The notes beneath the pieces are model-generated. The model saw only the letters and a program-made list of their open reading frames with translations. It was not told where the DNA came from and ran no database searches. This document shows, one piece after another, positions 31,858-41,294 of a stretch of DNA of 64,000 nucleotides (within the stretch, counting starts at the first letter, position 1; every line of letters starts with the position of its first letter). The stretch is from contig CAJNDS010002623.1 in assembly GCA_905221605.1 (NCBI GenBank), forward strand, positions 205,001-269,000, written 5' to 3'. The translations under genes were made by a program, and so were the position numbers. This DNA comes from Symbiodinium natans. Lineage: Eukaryota > Sar > Dinophyceae > Suessiales > Symbiodiniaceae.

Positions 31858-32099
31858 GAGATGGATGTGTGGTGTTAAATGCCCGGCAATCCATGCCCTA
31901 CAGCCCCAAAGCACCCCAAACCCTAAACCCTCGACCCTCAACCCTAGAAACCCGAAAGCCTAAACCCTAAACCCTAACCCTAAACCCAAACCCTGAATGC
32001 GCCAGGGAGCTCCGGGCATACAGAGGAGCGAGGGCTCTTGGCGTCATTGACGGTCCACTCCTGTAAGGCGCGCTGAGGGTTGGAAAAGTCCAGGGTAGG

Positions 32100-32250
32100 G
32101 TTTTAGGGCTTCGGGCTTTAGGGTTTTAGCGTTTTAGGCTTCTGGGGTTTTAGGGTTTAGGGCTTTAGGGTTTTGGGTTTAGGGCTTTAGGGTTTTGGGT
32201 TTTAGTGTTTAGGACTTTTGGGTTATAGAGTTTAGGGTTAGGGGTTAGGG
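32100..32250 (+). repeat. Degenerate TTTTAGGG / TTTAGGGC array
   Basis: Eight-base TTTTAGGG and GCTTTAGGG variants alternate. Confidence 0.75.
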
Positions 32251-32424
32251 AGGCTCCAATGTAGTTCCTTTTTGGCTAGCTGTAGGGAGTTATAGTTCTA
32301 CCAATAAGGTACCATGCTGTGTAGGAAACTTTAGGTAGGGTGCCTTAAACCCTAAACCCTGGGGGGCCTAACGAGTTTGGAGCTGCTGCCGGTGCACGAG
32401 AAGCAGAAACAGGTTCAACGCCAA

Positions 32425-32545
32425 GTCCCAAACCCCGAAACCCCAAACCCGAAACCCGAAACTCGAAACCCCAAACCCGAAACCCCAAACCCCAAACCCC
32501 TAGCCCGAAACCCTAAACCCTAACCCCTAAACCCCGAAACCCTGA
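32425..32545 (-). repeat. CCCGAAA / CCCCAAA variant array
   Basis: Predominantly CCCGAAA and CCCCAAA, with almost no canonical heptamer until the right end. Confidence 0.85.
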
Positions 32546-32674
32546 GCTTTGCCTTCAGGATCTCGGCGATATCCGGGGTATTGCTTGGAGACAGCAGGGA
32601 GGGACCTCGGAGGGCCGCATAGCTTGGAGGTGTGTTTTTGCACTGGGATGGAGACCTGAGGATGAAAATGTTTC

Positions 32675-32840
32675 AGGGTTTAGCTAGAGTTTAGGGTTAG
32701 GGTTTCGGGTTTAGGGTTAAGGGTTAAGGGTTAAGGGTTAAGGCTAAGGGTTAAGGGTTAAGGGTTTAGGGTTTGGGGTTTGGGGTTTAGCGTTTAGGGT
32801 TTAGGATTTAGGGTTCAGGGCCTAGGGTTTAGGGTTTGCA
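32675..32840 (+). repeat. TTAAGGG array within TTTAGGG variants
   Basis: Seven units of TTAAGGG (32715-32766) flanked by TTTAGGG and TTTGGGG. Confidence 0.85.
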
Positions 32841-32952
32841 GTAAAGCGTGAGTCCGTTGCGTGCAGGAATTTCGGGCCGTGAGCATGTGACAGAGTTCGG
32901 GTGCATCAGGTCAAGCCCACAGCGAGCCTTTGGAAGAATGACCCTGCTGAAT

Positions 32953-33055
32953 CACCCTAAACCCTAAACCCTAAACCCTAAACCCTAAACCCTAAACCCT
33001 AAACCCTAAACCCTAAACCCTAAACCCAAACCCCAAACCCTAAACCCTAAACCCT
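32953..33055 (-). repeat. CCCTAAA array
   Basis: About 14 heptamers with two CCCAAAC/CCCCAAA variants. Confidence 0.92.
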
Positions 33056-33073
33056 GAGGGTGTGGGATGGAGG

Positions 33074-33184
33074 TACTATAGTGGCTTGAATAATTAGAAC
33101 AGGGTTTTGGGGGCTATTGGAGCATAATATAAAGGGGCCCTCAGGGAATACAATTAGTTTAAGTATTCCACCCCCCTATGATAC
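33074..33184 (+). mobile_element. Dispersed element F copy
   Basis: GTACTATAGTGGCTTGAATA, AGAACAGGGTTTTGGGGGCT, CCCTCAGGGAATACAATTAG, CACCCCCCTATGATAC. Directly abuts the preceding CCCTAAA array. Confidence 0.6.
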
Positions 33185-33781
33185 ATGACTGGGGGGCTGC
33201 AAGAACTTGTCGTCGTACTGGATGCCTTCGGCGTCGTTCCCTGCACATGTTGATGGTCTATAGGACCGAGGTGTGTGGGGTTAGTTAGGGGGGTTTAGGG
33301 TTTAGGGCTTAGGATTTAGGATTTAGGGTTGAGGTTGGCTTTGAAACTCCCGGGGTTCGGGGTTCCATGTGCTTGGGGGATGTTTCAGAGCCCGGTGCAT
33401 TGGGGAATCTTGGTGTTGGCATAAGGTCTAGGGTTGTCAATCAAGAGAGGAATCTTGGTGTCAGGTTAGACTTAGGGACTTAGGTTTCTTCTAGGGCTTG
33501 GGGCTTAGGGCTTCGGGTTTGAATTCCCAAACCCTGAACTCTAAATCCTTAACCCGACGGCCCAAACCCTAAACCCTGAACCCTGAACCCTAAACCCGGA
33601 ACCCTAAACCCTAGACCCTAAATCAAGTGTTCAACCGCCTTCGACGTGGAAGCTTCGCAGAGTGCTGGAGGCTCGGGCTCTGCCTGCCAAGCTTTCAAGG
33701 GATTAAGGGTTCATATGGTTTCGGGCTTAAGTTTTACCACCTCGGGTTTTTTAAGGGTTTCGCCCTAAACCCTAAACCTTA

Positions 33782-33950
33782 GGCCGCCCGCGCCAGGCGG
33801 CGGCCGGTACAACTGAACGCTACCGCTTCGAGATCTGCTTGCTTTGCCAAGCAGATCGAGCTTGCCACACCTGATGCATCTCTGCTAGCCATAGGGCACA
33901 ATGTAATAATGGATTAACCCTAAACCCCCGACGCGCGACCCCGGCGGGGG
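33782..33950 (+). repeat. ~170-bp direct repeat, copy 1
   Basis: Begins GGCCGCCCG and ends ACCCCGGCGGGGG, immediately before the minisatellite. Contains GGTACAACTGAACGCTA, CTTGCCACACC and CATAGGGCACAATGTAA, all shared with copy 2 at 35037-35204. Confidence 0.9.
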
Positions 33951-34660
33951 AGGCGCGCCAGGGTTGCCCCCGCCAGGGTTGCCCCCGCCAGGGTTGCCCC
34001 CGCCAGGGTTGCCCCCGCCAGGGTTGCCCCCCGCCAGGGTTGCCCCCCGCCAGGGTTGCCCCCGCCAGGGTTGCCCCCGCCAGGGTTCTTTTGCGAGGGT
34101 TGCTGCAGGGTTGCCCCCGCCAGGGTTGCCCCCGCCAGGGTTGCCCCCGCCAGGGTTGCCCCTGCCAGGGTTGCCCCCGCCAGGGTTGCCCACCAGCTTG
34201 GCCCCGTCAGGGAGGCCCACGCCAGGGTGGCCCCCGCTAGGGTTGCCCCCGCCAGGGTTGCCCCCGCCAGGGCGCCAGGGTTGCCCCCCACCAAAGTTGC
34301 CCCCGCCCCTGCCAGGGTTGCCCCCGCCAGGGTTGCCCCCGCCAGGGTTGCCCCGTCAGGGGTTGCCCCGCCGGGTTGCCCCCGTTAGGGTTGGCCCCCC
34401 GCCAGGGTTGCCCCCGCCAGGGTTGCCCCCGCCAGGGTTGCCCCCGCCAGGGTTGCCCCCGCCAGGGTTGCCCCCGCCAGGGTTGCCCCCGCCAGGGTTG
34501 GGTTCCGCCAGGGTTGCCCCCGCTAGGGTTGCCCTGGCCGGGTTGCCCCCACCAGGGTTGGTTCCGCCAGAGTTGGTTTCGCCAAAGGGGTTGCCCCTAT
34601 CAGGGTTGCCCCTGCCGGGCCCCGCCAGGGTTGCCCTGTGTTTGGAATTGTGCACCTATG
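33951..34660 (+). repeat. 15-bp GCCAGGGTTGCCCCC minisatellite, long block
   Basis: About 40 units of (C)GCCAGGGTTGCCCC with occasional length and base variants. Because the period is a multiple of three and lacks stops, all frames tend to stay open: PPPGLPPPGL or PARVAPARVA on plus, GGGNPGGGNP or ATLAGATLAG on minus. The reading frames are therefore weak evidence of a gene, though ATLAG resembles pentapeptide-repeat spacing. Confidence 0.92.
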
Positions 34661-34727
34661 CTTCGTCGTTTTTTTGTATGAAGGGCCCTGCCAAAGTTCT
34701 TCTTTAGTGGCCGCTTGCAGGGCCCCA

Positions 34728-35036
34728 CCAGGGTTGCCCCCTGCTAGCACGTCCGTTCCTTTGACTCTATAGACATATATCCTCACCTTGCCCCCGCCAG
34801 GGTTGCCGCCAGGGCGTCAGGGTTGCCCCGCCAGGGTTGGTCCCGCCAGGATTGTCTGCGAGGTTTGCCCCACCAGGGTTGCCCCCGCCAGGGTTGCCCG
34901 CCCCCGCCAGGTTGCCCAGGGTTCAGGGTTGCCCGCACTGGGTTGCCCGTTTTGCGCCTGCCAGGATTGCCCTCACCAAAATTGCCCCTGCCAGGGGCCC
35001 CATCAGGGTTGCCGCCGAGTTAGGGTTGCCCCCATA
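34728..35036 (+). repeat. GCCAGGGTTGCCCC minisatellite, diverged continuation
   Basis: The same unit as the long block but more degenerate, with GCCAAAGTT and GCCAGGATT variants, after about 65 bp of non-repeat sequence (34661-34727). It runs up to direct repeat copy 2. Confidence 0.85.
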
Positions 35037-35204
35037 GGCCGCCCGTGCCAGGCAGCGGCCGGTACAACTGAACGCTATCGCTTCGAGATTTGGTTGCCTT
35101 GTTGGCAGACCGAGCTTGCCACACCCGATGCATCCCTGCTAGTCATAGGGCACAATGTAAGAATGGATTAACCCTGAACCCCCGACGTGCGACCCCGGCG
35201 GGGG
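35037..35204 (+). repeat. ~170-bp direct repeat, copy 2
   Basis: Same boundaries and length (168 against 169 bp) as copy 1, with scattered substitutions. It is again followed by a GCCAGGGTTGCCCCC array. Spacing between copies is 1255 bp. Confidence 0.9.
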
Positions 35205-35221
35205 ACCTATAAGAAGCTGTT

Positions 35222-35445
35222 GCGCCCCCACCAGATTGCCCCCGTCAGGGTTGCCCCCCGCCAGGGTTGCCCCCAGGGTTGCCCCCACCAGCTTTGCCCC
35301 GCCAATTTTGCCCGCCAAAGTTCTCCATTTGTGGCCTTCCCAGGGCCCTGCCCGTGCCAGGGTTGCCCCCACAAGGGGGTTGCCCCCGCCAGGGCCGCCC
35401 TTAGGTTGCCCTTCCTATCGCCAGGGTTGCCCCCGCCGGCCCTAC
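35222..35445 (+). repeat. GCCAGGGTTGCCCC minisatellite, second block
   Basis: Begins 18 bp after direct repeat copy 2, as the long block begins just after copy 1. Units are degenerate (CAGGGTTGCCCCC, CAGCTTTGCCCC). Confidence 0.85.
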
Positions 35446-35880
35446 CGGGGGAGGCCGGGCCCAAGACGCACGACCCCAGCATAGGAGGTCCTGTCCAAAA
35501 AGACCAGGCCAGAGAAGCCCTTGTGCCAGCGGGTGGCAGGGCCTTCCGCGCTTGGCCCTCGCCATTCTGCCATATGAATGAGCTTGGGTCCGGAATTGGG
35601 CTTGAGGGTGTCTTAAACACAGTATGGGTGAAACAGATGGTCCCGCTCCCTGTTGATCCAGCAAAGTGTAGGCTCAAGCAGCAGCAGTCAACACGTCCCA
35701 TCCCGGCCATTGGGAAGACTCGAGCTGTAAGCCCCCTTGATAGGGGGCCGTGGGGGGTAGACCGCTCTAAACCCGAAAAAGGCGGTAGTTTGGGTGGCTG
35801 GGGTGGGATCCGCTGCACCGAGGCGGCCCGACCCGCCGCCACTCCCTGGCGCGGGTCGGGACTGTGGCACTTTGGAACAC

Positions 35881-35965
35881 CTTAAACCCTAAACCCTACA
35901 CCCTACACCCTACACCCTAAACCCTAAACCTTCGGGGTTTTAGGGTTTAGGGATTCTAGGGTTTC
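35881..35965. repeat. Head-to-head telomeric arrays
   Basis: CCCTAAA/CCCTACA units (35883-35929) face TTTTAGGG/TTTAGGG units (35937-35965) across AACCTTCGGGG. Forms a perfect-type hairpin of telomeric DNA. Confidence 0.85.
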
Positions 35966-36027
35966 GGGCTTTTAGGTTTCTCCGGATTCCGGGACCCCAT
36001 AAACCTGAAGCCTCTAAAAAGGAGCCC

Positions 36028-36092
36028 CTAAACCCTAAACCCTAAACCCTAAACCCTAAACCCTAAACCCTAAACCCTAAACCCTAAACCCC
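36028..36092 (-). repeat. CCCTAAA array
   Basis: Nine perfect heptamers. Confidence 0.92.
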
Positions 36093-36189
36093 CCTTCCCT
36101 CCGCGCAGCCCAGCAGCCTGAGAAGGCCTACGGGGGTTCCTCTTCTTCGAATTTTTGCAGAATATTGCAGAATTCTGTTTTTGGGTGCT

Positions 36190-36326
36190 TGTCAAAATGA
36201 TTATCCTTTTTGGGCAAATTACCCTACATGTTCGGTGCCGTGTTAGAATAGGGATTCTAAAAGCGGACATACTTTTGAGGTGCCGCACTATAATAGGGAT
36301 CCTAAAAGGGGACCATCATTTTGACA
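36190..36326. mobile_element. MITE-like element with TGTCAAAATGAT ends
   Basis: TGTCAAAATGATTATCCTTTT at 36190 and AAAAGGGGACCATCATTTTG ACA ending 36325 are inverted. Inside, a 45-bp unit beginning GTGCCG (36235 and 36280) with AATAGGGATTCTAAAAG / AATAGGGATCCTAAAAG is tandemly duplicated. Confidence 0.7.
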
Positions 36327-36392
36327 GCCGCCCATTTGGGGGCCACATGGCACCCTAAACCCGACTATAAAAGTGGAGGGGTGCACAAGGAA

Positions 36393-36498
36393 GGGCCCCC
36401 TAGTAAGAGCCCTAAATTGGGTTATAAGGATCCTAAATTAGGGTTTAGGGCTTAGGGTTAATGTCCCTTAACTACAGTTAGTTATAGTAAGGGGGCCC
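36393..36498 (+). mobile_element. Dispersed element K copy with 14-nt telomeric gain
   Basis: GGGCCCCCTAGTAAGAGCCC ... CTAAATTGGGTTATAAGG ... CCCTTAACTACAGTTAGTTA then TAGTAAGGGGGC. Reverse-complement relative of 53301-53405. It carries GTTTAGGGCTTAGG extra after TTAGG. Confidence 0.75.
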
Positions 36499-36564
36499 CT
36501 CCTTGAAGTGGGTTTAGGGCAGGGTTTGGGGGTTGGCCTGCTGGCTCACAAAAAAAACGCGCCA

Positions 36565-36755
36565 CAACCCTCAACCCTCAACCCTCAACCCTAAAACCTA
36601 AACCCTAAACCCTAAACCCTAAACCCTAAACCCTAAACCCTAAACCCTAAACCCTAAACCCTAAACCCTAAACCCTAAACCCTAAACCCTAAACCCTAAA
36701 CCCTAAACCCTAAACCCAAACCCTAAACCCTAAACCCTAAACTCTAAATCCTAAG
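36565..36755 (-). repeat. Long CCCTAAA array
   Basis: Starts with three CCCTCAA, then about 20 CCCTAAA. Confidence 0.93.
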
Positions 36756-36867
36756 CCCTAAGCTACAACTTGCCGTGAGACATGGGACACTGCAGGAGCT
36801 GACAGGACCCCTATGCGAAACCGTGACCCTGGAGGCCTCCCGAAGCCGCTCCTACACCCACTCGCAC

Positions 36868-37005
36868 CCCTAAACCCTGAACCCTAAACCCTAAGACCTC
36901 AGCCCTAAGCCCTAAGCCCTAAACCTAAACCCTAACCCTAAACCCTAAACCCTAAGCCCTAAGCCCTAAACCCTAAACCCTAAACCTTAAAGCCTAAACC
37001 CTCAC
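36868..37005 (-). repeat. CCCTAAA/CCCTAAG mixed array
   Basis: Canonical and CCCTAAG heptamers interspersed. Confidence 0.85.
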
Positions 37006-37107
37006 CTACACTTCCCTGATGGTGCCTCTGTTGGGAGAGGTTCAGGGCTTAGGGGTTCAGAAGGGCTTTGGGGTTGGATTGTGGTGGAAAGGGGGGTTGA
37101 CGCTTCT

Positions 37108-37175
37108 TCCTATAATTGTATAGGGGCTTTGGGGCCCAAGTATATAAGGATGAGGGACATGGACCCTTCAGGAAG
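37108..37175 (+). mobile_element. Element A right half
   Basis: GGGGCTTTGGGGCCCAAGTA ... GAGGGACATGGACCCTTCAGG. No left half. Confidence 0.5.
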
Positions 37176-37515
37176 CCCTAAACCCTAAACCCTAAACCCT
37201 TTAAGGTTCATGGATCCAGGGTGGAGTTGGGGCCTCGAGATCAAGGAGCAGCGGCTGGAGCGTCGGCCGGGTGAGGCTGAGAGGCCCCCTGATGCTCGCC
37301 ATGGCGCCGTCTAAAGGCACCCCGGAGCTTGCAGCTAGCGTGCCAAGGGTTTAGGGTTTAGGGTTTAGGGTTTAGGGTTTAGGGCCTCTACAGATTTGTA
37401 GAATAAAGTTCAAGAAAGATACGCAGCGCATGGCCTTCAGGAATCAGGATTGCACAAAAGCAAAAACAAGCCGGTGCGCGAACCTCACACGGCTGCGCGG
37501 CGAGGACGCTTGGTC

Positions 37516-37618
37516 CCTACTTTGGAGTAGACACTGGAAAAAACAACGTAGATATGTTTTAGGAAAAGCATCTATAGTAGGAGCCGAGAACCAAACAAAC
37601 TATTGTACTCTAAAACCC
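37516..37618 (+). mobile_element. Dispersed element M copy
   Basis: CTACTTTGGAGTAGACACTG ... AAGCATCTATAGTAGGAGCC ... AACTATTGTACTCTAAA. Shares ends and core with 44017-44133. A 65-codon frame across it is not supported as a gene. Confidence 0.6.
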
Positions 37619-37640
37619 AGCGGTTGACGATTTACCGGCT

Positions 37641-37720
37641 GCCAAGGGGACCCTTTTGGTTATAAGGGGATTACAAGGGAACCCCAACCCCAAAAAAAGG
37701 AAAAAAGGGCCTACTCCCGG
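37641..37720 (+). mobile_element. Element G copy, left end short
   Basis: GCCAAGGGGACCCTTTTGGT, ATAAGGGGATTACAAGGGAA, AAAAAAGGGCCTACTCCCGG. Closest to the copy at 30716. Confidence 0.65.
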
Positions 37721-37779
37721 TCCGAGTTGAGGTTGCAGGGAGGGGTTGAAAATGCGAAGGAGCATGAGCTTCATGGCTT

Positions 37780-37845
37780 CACCCTAAACCCTAAACCCTA
37801 AACCCTAAACCCTAAACCCTAAACCCGAAACCCGAAACCCGAAAC
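37780..37845 (-). repeat. CCCTAAA then CCCGAAA array
   Basis: Six CCCTAAA followed by four CCCGAAA. Confidence 0.9.
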
Positions 37846-38111
37846 CCATGAGGCAGCTGCGCTTCCGGCATCGCGAGTCCCGAAACCCACCTCTGAAATC
37901 CTAACATATTGATTCCTATGGTCTCGGGTTTGGGCAGGATTCGGGTTTAGGATTTAGGATTGAGAATTTAACGGGTGGAACCCTAAACCCTAAACCCTAA
38001 ACCCTAAACCCTAAACCCTAAGACTTAGGAGCCGCAGTATGAATAATAAGCCGACGGCCAACCTGAAACCCTAAACCTAGAGCATTCTAAGCACACGTGG
38101 TGCCAGGACCC

Positions 38112-38300
38112 AGGAGTAGCCTAGGGTTTAGGGTTTAGGGTTTAGGGTTTAGGGTTTAGGGTTTAGGGTTTAGGGTTTAGGGTTTAGGGTTTAGGGTTTA
38201 GGGTTTAGGGTTTAGGAATAGATACAGTGCCCTTCTTGGTTTAAAGGGGCTTATAAGCGAACTTAAGCCCTAAAAAAAGGAACAAGGGCCTACTCTGGGT
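38112..38300 (+). mobile_element. Element G copy interrupted by 13 perfect heptamers
   Basis: AGGAGTAGCCTAGG (to 38125), then exactly 91 bp = 13 x GTTTAGG (38126-38216), then AATAGATACAGTGCCCTTCT and the rest of G to GGGCCTACTCTGGG. The copy at 30716 reads GGAGTAACCTAGGAATAAAC without the array. Confidence 0.85.
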
Positions 38301-38409
38301 CCCAGAAGCTGTAGAATTTGGCTTTGAACCTCCAAAAGCTATCAGGAATCTACCCGTCATGTCAGGGGCTCTATACCGCTCTGCGCACTGCTTGCTCTTC
38401 TTTGGCAAG

Positions 38410-38530
38410 GGGGCTTAGGATTTAGGGTTTGGGGTTTGGGGTTTGGGATCTAGGGTTTTAGGGCTTTAGGGTTTTAGGGTTTAGGAAAAAGGGTTTTAGG
38501 GTTTTAGGGTTTAGGGTTTAGGGTTTCCCG
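38410..38530 (+). repeat. Degenerate TTTTAGGG array
   Basis: TTTGGGG, then TTTTAGGG eight-mers, then TTTAGGG. Confidence 0.82.
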
Positions 38531-39037
38531 AAACCCGAAAGATCGGCCTCCATCTCCCGAAAGGCCAAATGAAGGGCCGCGGCCTCCACTGCAGTTGCCT
38601 CCAGGGGGCCTCTGCTGATGTGGCTTCCGGAGGGAAGTTCCGTGATCAGGGGTTTAGGGTTTAGGGCTTAGGGCTTAGGGTTGAGGGTTTAGGGTTTAGG
38701 GTTTAGGGCCTAGGGCTTAGGGCTTTTAGCTTAGGGCTTACGGGCTTAGGGTGGATATAAGGTGCAGGGCAAAATTGGCCACGTGAAGCTGGTGTGCACA
38801 CACACACACACACTCGCATGCGGAGCTTCTACGGTGCTACCACGATGGGCACAGGCAGTGACACTAGCTTTGGGGTTTAGGGTGTACTCCTGAACCATAA
38901 AACGCTCTAAGCCCTATACTTAACTTTAAGGTGAGAAGGTGCAGAGTGCGTCGGCCGAGGCAGTTCACAGCCGCTTGTTCACCCAGGAAAGACCCATAAG
39001 TCATGGCCAGATCCAAAGCTTCGTGGAAGCCTTCTCT

Positions 39038-39292
39038 TCAGTTTCGCACCACTGGGAGTCCCTCAACACCAGGTCGATGGTTGCCCGATTTCACGATGTG
39101 AGCCACCCCATTCATCTTGAGGTCCTCGGCCACTCCTAAGGCAATGAGTTTTCTTGAGGAGTACCAGGAAAGAGGGTCAGCATGACGAGTAGAAACCATG
39201 GATGCAGCGTGTTGCGGCATCTTCAATCGTCGGACTGGTTGTGCCACTCCGGGCACGAAGACTGTCAGGCTTGGGCTGGGGCGCCTTCTCAA
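39038..39292 (-). CDS. Unrecognised coding-like fragment
   Basis: The minus-strand frame of 84 codons (PSPSLTVFVPGVAQPVRRLK ... SWYSSRKLIALGVAEDLKMN) has a mixed, protein-like composition. The island 38930-39295 is free of telomeric repeats, which resume at 39303. The opposite strand is also open for 66 codons (38939-39139), so coding strand and reality are uncertain. No domain recognised. Confidence 0.25.
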   Translation of the reverse strand: MRRRPSPSLTVFVPGVAQPVRRLKMPQHAASMVSTRHADPLSWYSSRKLIALGVAEDLKMNGVAHIVKSGNHRPGVEGLPVVRN

Positions 39293-39544
39293 CCCTCTTT
39301 GGGTCTAGGGTTTCGGGTTTAGGGTTGAGGTCTAGGGTTTAGGGTTTAAGAAAACAATCCCTACGCCTATGCCAGGTTAGCCCTCTCAACCCCCTGATGT
39401 CCATCCTGAACACCATCTTCTGACATTTCTGACAGAAGGGAAATCGCAAGGATCCGCGGCATCTTTCCTAGAGGGCCCGTTGTGGTACTATTCTGGAATC
39501 AGGTACCCAAAAACCATACTAAGCAGGGCCTTTCGGTACCTAAT

Positions 39545-39617
39545 TCCAACCCTAAACCCTCAACCCCTAAACCCTAAACCCCTAAACCCTAAACCCCAAA
39601 CCCCTAAACCCCTCACA
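39545..39617 (-). repeat. CCCTAAA array inside an element L-like sequence
   Basis: Left flank TCGGTACCTAATTCC and right flank CACAAATGGACCCTCAGG. The copy at 23415-23452 (minus strand) reads GCACCTCATTCC, 12 bp, then CAAATGGACCCTCAGG without an array. Confidence 0.75.
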
Positions 39618-39702
39618 AATGGACCCTCAGGCAAAGAAGCTGGTCAGGTAGCCGCTGGATGAGTAGGGCCCATAGACCCCGGCAGGGGCCGGAGGGTTTA
39701 TG

Positions 39703-39785
39703 AGGTTCAGGGTTTAGGGTTTAGGGTTTAGGGTTTAGGGTTTAGGGTTTAGGGTTTAGGGTTTAGGGTTTAGGCTTTAGGGCTT
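39703..39785 (+). repeat. TTTAGGG array
   Basis: About eleven heptamers, first TTCAGGG. Confidence 0.92.
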
Positions 39786-40734
39786 GCTTCGGGGAGAAGG
39801 GCAGGAAGCCTCCACGCGACCTGCATCGACATTGGCAGCGCTGTGCAAACCAAAACATGTCCCTTGACAGGAGTCCCAAACAGTAGCACCCCGAAACCCT
39901 AAACCCCTTAACACAAGCATCTGCACCCTAAACTGCCCTAAACTGCCCTAAACACAAAACAGGCCGAGGGGTTGAGGGTTTACGGTTCTTCATGGCCCTG
40001 CAATACTCCCTCATAGCCCCTAGGCCACTCGTTCACCAAGAAAATCTGAACCCTTTTCCACAAAACTCTATCTTTCCATAAGTTAGGGTTGGTTTAGGGT
40101 TTAAGCTCCCCCTCGGAAAGCCTCCAGTTCCCAATCAGACCCAGCTGTCTCGAATTGTTCAACTCCCCCCTAAACTGTGAACCCTAAACCCTAAACCCTA
40201 AACCCTAAACCCTGAACCCTAAACCCTGAAGCCTGAACCCTGAACCCTGAACCCCAAACCGAAACACCCAACGCGCAACGCTAAACCCCAAATCCTGAAC
40301 CGCAAACCGCATGCGCCAAGGTGACCCCCGGCGGCCAGAAACCCGCGCCAGGCACCCTGCAGTGAGGTTGAGGATCATGACATTCTCGGGTCTATTTGGA
40401 GGATCGAAGGACTTGGAAACCCTAAACCCTGTAAACCCGAAACTGTAGGCAGGATACCAGCCTAAACCCTAAACCCTGAACCCTCAATCAGGTTCCCTTC
40501 AGGGCACTTGAAGCTCTTCCTAACAAAGCCCCCGGATGCCCCAAGTAGGGCGTTTCGTTTACCGAGTGAACCGAAAAACCTGAGAGCGGGCATGAGGGCG
40601 CTACTGTGCATCACCTACGTTGATTGCTTTTTGTGTTTTTTGGGGTTTGGGTCTTTGGGAGGTTCTCAGTGTTCGGGACTTCGAAACTTCAGATTACGAC
40701 TTCGAGTCTAGATGCCACGGTAACCTGGGAGGAC

Positions 40735-40770
40735 GAAGTGCCCTGAAGAAATGAAGTGCCCTGAAGAAAT
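40735..40770 (+). repeat. 18-bp tandem duplication
   Basis: GAAGTGCCCTGAAGAAAT twice, exact. Confidence 0.9.
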
Positions 40771-40786
40771 GAAAGCTAGACTCTAG

Positions 40787-40876
40787 AGCAACCTAAGAAA
40801 AAAGCAAGGGGGCCCTTGTGGGTTTAAAGCGGCTTCTGAGGGAGCCTAAACCCTAAACAAAGGGAATAAGGGCCCT
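40787..40876 (+). mobile_element. Element G copy, diverged
   Basis: CAACCTAAGAAAAAAGCAAG, GGGCCCTTGTGGGTTTAAAG, GGGAATAAGGGCCCTC. Confidence 0.55.
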
Positions 40877-41165
40877 CGGCGAACCTGGACGAACCCCCAG
40901 CCGATTGGCTGCGTGGGCATCCTCAAGCCCCTAAAAAGGAAGCACTGGGGTTAAGGCTTTGGGGTGTAGGCTTTCGGGTTTTTAGGCTTTAGGATTTAGG
41001 CTTTTGGGATTGTCCTCTCCACTCATATGCCTCACTCCTCAAAACCCCCGAAATCCTGAGGCATGGCGCCCGAAAAAAGAGAAGCCTCCCTTAGGGTCAA
41101 CACCCTGGGTTCAGGCTTTTAGGGTCCCTTTAGGCTTTGGGTTCTGAACTTCTGAACCCTATACT

Positions 41166-41294
41166 GGTTCTGAGGAGGGAACGAGGGAACTAGGTACCTT
41201 ATATTCCTTGCTCTTGTTTATATATATATATATACACACACATATATACCGATTGTGATAGAATACTTAATTCCCTCATTCCCTACTGAGGATT
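41166..41294 (+). mobile_element. Dispersed element E copy
   Basis: GGTTCTGAGGAGGGAACGAG ... TTAATTCCCTCATTCCCTAC then TGAGGATT. A TA/CA microsatellite (41219-41248) sits in the middle, at the same place as in the copy at 6907. Confidence 0.65.

Noticed and set aside
33885-34707. Open frames of up to 247 codons on both strands
   Set aside because: They are produced by the 15-bp minisatellite, whose period is a multiple of three; several overlapping frames are open at once, which a real gene would not require.
35187-35885. Overlapping frames of 232 (plus) and 211 (minus) codons
   Set aside because: The first part is minisatellite; the non-repeat part 35446-35880 is open on both strands with no recognisable domain, so no coding call is made.
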